From NCBI GenBank assembly GCA_002391275.1, contig DGSC01000029.1, forward strand, positions 1 to 15,910: a DNA stretch of 15,910 nucleotides, read 5' to 3'. The notes under the pieces are model-generated. The model was not told where the DNA came from. It saw nothing but the letters and a program-made list of their open reading frames with translations, and ran no database searches. How positions within the stretch are numbered: position 1 is the first letter of the stretch; each line of letters starts with the position of its first letter. The position numbers and the translations under genes were made by a program. Below are positions 13,157 through 15,910 of the stretch, piece after piece. This stretch comes from Prevotellaceae bacterium UBA4372 (GTDB lineage Bacteria; Bacteroidota; Bacteroidia; Bacteroidales; Bacteroidaceae).

Positions 13157-15664
13157 GTGAATATATCCTACAAATGGCTTCGTGAATACGTCGACACGGA
13201 GCTCTCAGCACAGGAAGTGGCAGCCGCTCTCACATCAGGGGGACTCGAAGTGGATGGCGTCGAAGAGGTACAGGCTATCCGTGGCGGATTGCAAGGCCTC
13301 GTCGTTGCTCAGGTGGTTACTTGTGAACCGCATCCCGACAGTGACCACATGCATGTCTGCACCGTGAACATCGGCACACCCGAGATTCAGCAGATTGTCT
13401 GTGGTGCTCCCAACGTGGCAGCCGGACAGAAGGTTATCGTGGCCACCCTTGGCACGAAACTCTACGACGGCGACAAGGAGTTCGTCATCAAGAAGTCGAA
13501 ACTGCGTGGCGTAGAGAGCAACGGCATGATCTGCGCAGAGGACGAGATAGGCATCGGTACCAGTCACGATGGTATTATTGTGTTGCCCGAGGACGCTGTC
13601 GTAGGTACGCCTGCAGCTGAATACTATGGTTTGGAGAGCGATTGGCTCATCGAAGTAGATATCACGGCCAACCGCGCTGACGCCTGCTCACACTACGGCG
13701 TTGCCCGCGACCTCTATGCATGGCTCGTGCAGAATGGCTACAAGACGGCGCTGCATCGTCCATCTGTGGATGACTTCAAGGTAGATAACCACGACCTCGA
13801 GATTCCCGTCCATGTGGAGAATACAGAGGCATGTCCCCGCTACGCTGCCGTCACTGTGACGGACTGCGAGGTGAAGGAGAGTCCCAAGTGGTTGCGCGAC
13901 CATCTATCAACCATCGGCCTGCGACCCATCAACAATATCGTTGATATTACAAACTACATCATGATGGCCTTCGGACAGCCTCTGCACTGCTTCGATGCCG
14001 ACATGATTACGGGCGGCAAAGTCATCGTGAAGACGATGCCCGATGGCACTCCTTTCCAGACGCTCGATGGCATAGACCGCAAACTGAGCGACCATGACCT
14101 GATGATCTGCAACGCCGAGGAACCCATGTGCATCGGCGGTGTCTATGGCGGAAAGGGTAGTGGTACGTATGAAACTACGAAGAACGTGCTGCTCGAGAGC
14201 GCCTATTTCAACCCCACTTGGATTCGCAAGAGCGCACGCCGTCATGGCTTGCAGACTGATGCCTCGTTCCGTTTCGAGCGTGGTATCGATCCCAACGGAC
14301 AGATCTATGCTTTGAAGCTTGCGGCCAAGATGTGTCAGGAGCTTGCGGGAGGTAAGGTTTCGATGGAGATTGTCGACAACTACCCCGAACCTCTGAAAGA
14401 TTTCCCCGTGGATCTCAAGTACAGCTATGTAGATGGTCTCATTGGTCAGCATATCCCTGCCGAGGCGGTCAAGAGTATCGTAACCTCCTTGGAGATGCGT
14501 ATTGACGAGGAAACGGCTGAGGGACTGAAGCTCACCGTGCCTGCCTATCGTGTTGATGTACAGCGGCCCTGCGATGTCGTTGAAGATATTCTCCGTATCT
14601 ATGGTTACAATAATATCGAGATTCCGTCGAGCATCAACAGTGCCCTTACTGTCAAGGGAGATGTCGACAAGAGCTATAAGCTACAGAACCTTGTAGGCGA
14701 GCAGCTTGTCGGGGCCGGTTTCAACGAGATCTTGAATAATTCGCTCACAAAGGCTGCCTACTACGACGACCTTCAAAGTTACAAAGCCGAGAATTGCGTA
14801 CGCCTGCTCAATCCGCTGTCGCAAGACCTCAGTGTGCTTCGTCAGACCCTCCTCTTCGGAGGCCTCGAGAGCATTAGCCGCAATGTCAACCGTCGCCGTG
14901 CAGACCTTCAGTTCTTCGAGTTCGGTAACTGTTATTACTTCCACGCTGAGAAGAAGTGTGCAGACATCATTCCAGGCGTAAGCTCCAGCCGCGACCCAGA
15001 GGTCATTAAGCATGTGCTCGATGCCTACTCTGAGGACTATCACCTTGGACTCTGGGTGACAGGTAAGCGTGTCAGTGGTTCATGGGCACATGCCGACGAG
15101 GATCAGACCTTCTACGGCCTGAAGGCTCAGGTGCTGAACATCTTCCGTCGTCTGGGCGTGCCCTTCGGCGCACTTGTATTCAAGGAGGGCATGAACGATA
15201 TCTTCTCCAAGAGCATACTTATCGAAAACCGTGGCGGCAAGGTCATTGCTCAGCTTGGCATTGTAGCCAAGCGTTTGCAGGTAGCCTTCGACATCCCCAC
15301 GGAGGTCTATTTCGCCGACATCGCCTGGCAACAAGTGATGCGCCTTATCCGCAAGGAAAAAGTCAGCTTCACCGAGCTGCCTAAGTTCCCTGCCGTGAGC
15401 CGCGACCTCGCACTGCTTGTTGACAAGACCGTCGAATTTGCTCAGATCGAAAGCATCGCCTACCAGAGCGAGCGTAAGCTGCTGAAGGAAGTCCGCCTCT
15501 TCGATGTCTATGAAGGTAAGAATCTGCCTGCCGGCAAGAAGTCCTACGCTGTCAACTTCATCCTGCAGGATGAGACGAAGACGCTGAACGACAAGGCTAT
15601 CGATGCCATCATGCAGAAGTTGATACAAAACCTGACGAAACAGCTGGGAGCAGAACTCCGTTAG
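13157..15664 (+). CDS. pheT: phenylalanine-tRNA ligase beta subunit
   Basis: 835 residues, within the usual range (about 790-830) and slightly long. It partners with PheS in the heterotetramer that charges tRNA-Phe. The GTG start is fixed by an in-frame stop at 13139-13141 and by the typical opening MNISYKWLREYV. Domains in order: the B1/EMAP-like tRNA-binding fold (about 39-155, with HPDSDHMHVC and CGAPNV), the B3/B4 editing region (about 210-400, with RPINNIVDITNYIM and HCFDAD), B5 (about 405-485), the catalytic-like core (about 490-700) and the ferredoxin-fold anticodon-binding domain at the end (about 740-835, with FPAVSRDLALLVD). It has its own promoter; pheS is not in the window, which is common in Bacteroidetes. 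A YebC-family gene follows after 58 bases, probably co-transcribed. Confidence 0.97.
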   Translation: MNISYKWLREYVDTELSAQEVAAALTSGGLEVDGVEEVQAIRGGLQGLVVAQVVTCEPHPDSDHMHVCTVNIGTPEIQQIVCGAPNVAAGQKVIVATLGTKLYDGDKEFVIKKSKLRGVESNGMICAEDEIGIGTSHDGIIVLPEDAVVGTPAAEYYGLESDWLIEVDITANRADACSHYGVARDLYAWLVQNGYKTALHRPSVDDFKVDNHDLEIPVHVENTEACPRYAAVTVTDCEVKESPKWLRDHLSTIGLRPINNIVDITNYIMMAFGQPLHCFDADMITGGKVIVKTMPDGTPFQTLDGIDRKLSDHDLMICNAEEPMCIGGVYGGKGSGTYETTKNVLLESAYFNPTWIRKSARRHGLQTDASFRFERGIDPNGQIYALKLAAKMCQELAGGKVSMEIVDNYPEPLKDFPVDLKYSYVDGLIGQHIPAEAVKSIVTSLEMRIDEETAEGLKLTVPAYRVDVQRPCDVVEDILRIYGYNNIEIPSSINSALTVKGDVDKSYKLQNLVGEQLVGAGFNEILNNSLTKAAYYDDLQSYKAENCVRLLNPLSQDLSVLRQTLLFGGLESISRNVNRRRADLQFFEFGNCYYFHAEKKCADIIPGVSSSRDPEVIKHVLDAYSEDYHLGLWVTGKRVSGSWAHADEDQTFYGLKAQVLNIFRRLGVPFGALVFKEGMNDIFSKSILIENRGGKVIAQLGIVAKRLQVAFDIPTEVYFADIAWQQVMRLIRKEKVSFTELPKFPAVSRDLALLVDKTVEFAQIESIAYQSERKLLKEVRLFDVYEGKNLPAGKKSYAVNFILQDETKTLNDKAIDAIMQKLIQNLTKQLGAELR

Positions 15665-15722
15665 GATATCGCAGTCTCGAAATAACGTAATAATGAAATA
15701 ACATAAAAAGAATAGAAAAAGT

Positions 15723-15910
15723 ATGGGAAGAGCATTTGAGTACCGTAAGGCTGCCAAGCTGAAGCGCTGGGGCCACATGGCAAAGACTTTCACCAAGTTG
15801 GGCAAGCAAATAGCCATCGCCGTTAAGGCTGGCGGCCCAGACCCCGACATGAATCCTACGTTGCGTGGTATCATCGCCACTTGTAAGCGTGAGAACATGC
15901 CGAAGGACAA
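15723..15910 (+). CDS. YebC/PmpR-family DNA-binding/translation factor, N-terminal fragment
   Basis: Only the first 62 codons are in the window. The start MGRAFEYRKAAKLKRWGHMAK, then FTKLGKQIAIAVKAGGPDPD and an NPTLR...CKRENMPKDK stretch, is diagnostic of the TACO1/YebC/PmpR family. Such proteins were described as transcription regulators, and in several bacteria they help ribosomes translate proline-rich or other stalling stretches. The 58-base gap to pheT has no terminator, so shared transcription is likely. The C-terminal part that would separate subfamilies is missing. Confidence 0.95.
   Translation, partial: MGRAFEYRKAAKLKRWGHMAKTFTKLGKQIAIAVKAGGPDPDMNPTLRGIIATCKRENMPKD

Noticed and set aside
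15080..15910. 276-codon minus-strand ORF
   Set aside because: It lies antisense to pheT and the YebC gene, both of which are certain from motifs; its translation shows no recognisable family.

Overview
This window looks like core chromosome of a Bacteroidales bacterium, most likely Prevotella-like. Three things point there. Protein sequences such as the aspartate carbamoyltransferase pair, the YebC protein and the YcbB-type lipoprotein have a Bacteroidetes character. Genes lack obvious Shine-Dalgarno sequences. Boxes matching the Bacteroidetes -7 promoter element TAnnTTTG lie before at least eight genes. Base composition is moderate and even, and I see no integrase, transposase, CRISPR array, tRNA or rRNA.

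Layout: (1) 1-110 is the 3' end of a methylmalonyl-CoA epimerase gene, closed by a bidirectional hairpin terminator. (2) 191-2113 is a divergent pair: an O-acetylhomoserine sulfhydrylase gene (minus) and an Lrp/AsnC regulator (plus), fired from back-to-back promoters. (3) 2193-3638 is an RlmD-type 23S rRNA uracil methyltransferase whose stop overlaps, tail to tail, the stop of glyA. (4) 3635-6311 (minus) is a tight operon pyrB-pyrI-glyA, joining the first committed step of pyrimidine synthesis to one-carbon supply. (5) 6512-8851 is a class A penicillin-binding protein, divergent from pyrB, with an inverted repeat between the two promoters. (6) 8899-9300 (minus) is folK, divergent from dnaB (9372-10964), which is followed by an unusual long-loop hairpin with a T-run. 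(7) 11299-12876 is a YcbB-type L,D-transpeptidase lipoprotein. (8) 13157-15910 is pheT followed by the 5' part of a YebC/PmpR-family gene.

Functional themes: sulfur amino acid synthesis and its likely local regulator; pyrimidine, serine/glycine and folate metabolism (PyrBI, GlyA, FolK); two peptidoglycan cross-linking enzymes of different chemistry (a D,D-transpeptidase and an L,D-transpeptidase); and replication/translation housekeeping (DnaB, RlmD, PheT). I found no convincing undescribed multi-gene system. The points most worth checking are small: an SSB-like C-terminal tip on DnaB, the structured element after dnaB, the inverted repeat between pyrB and the PBP gene, a near-leaderless folK promoter, and the compact metY/lrp control region.
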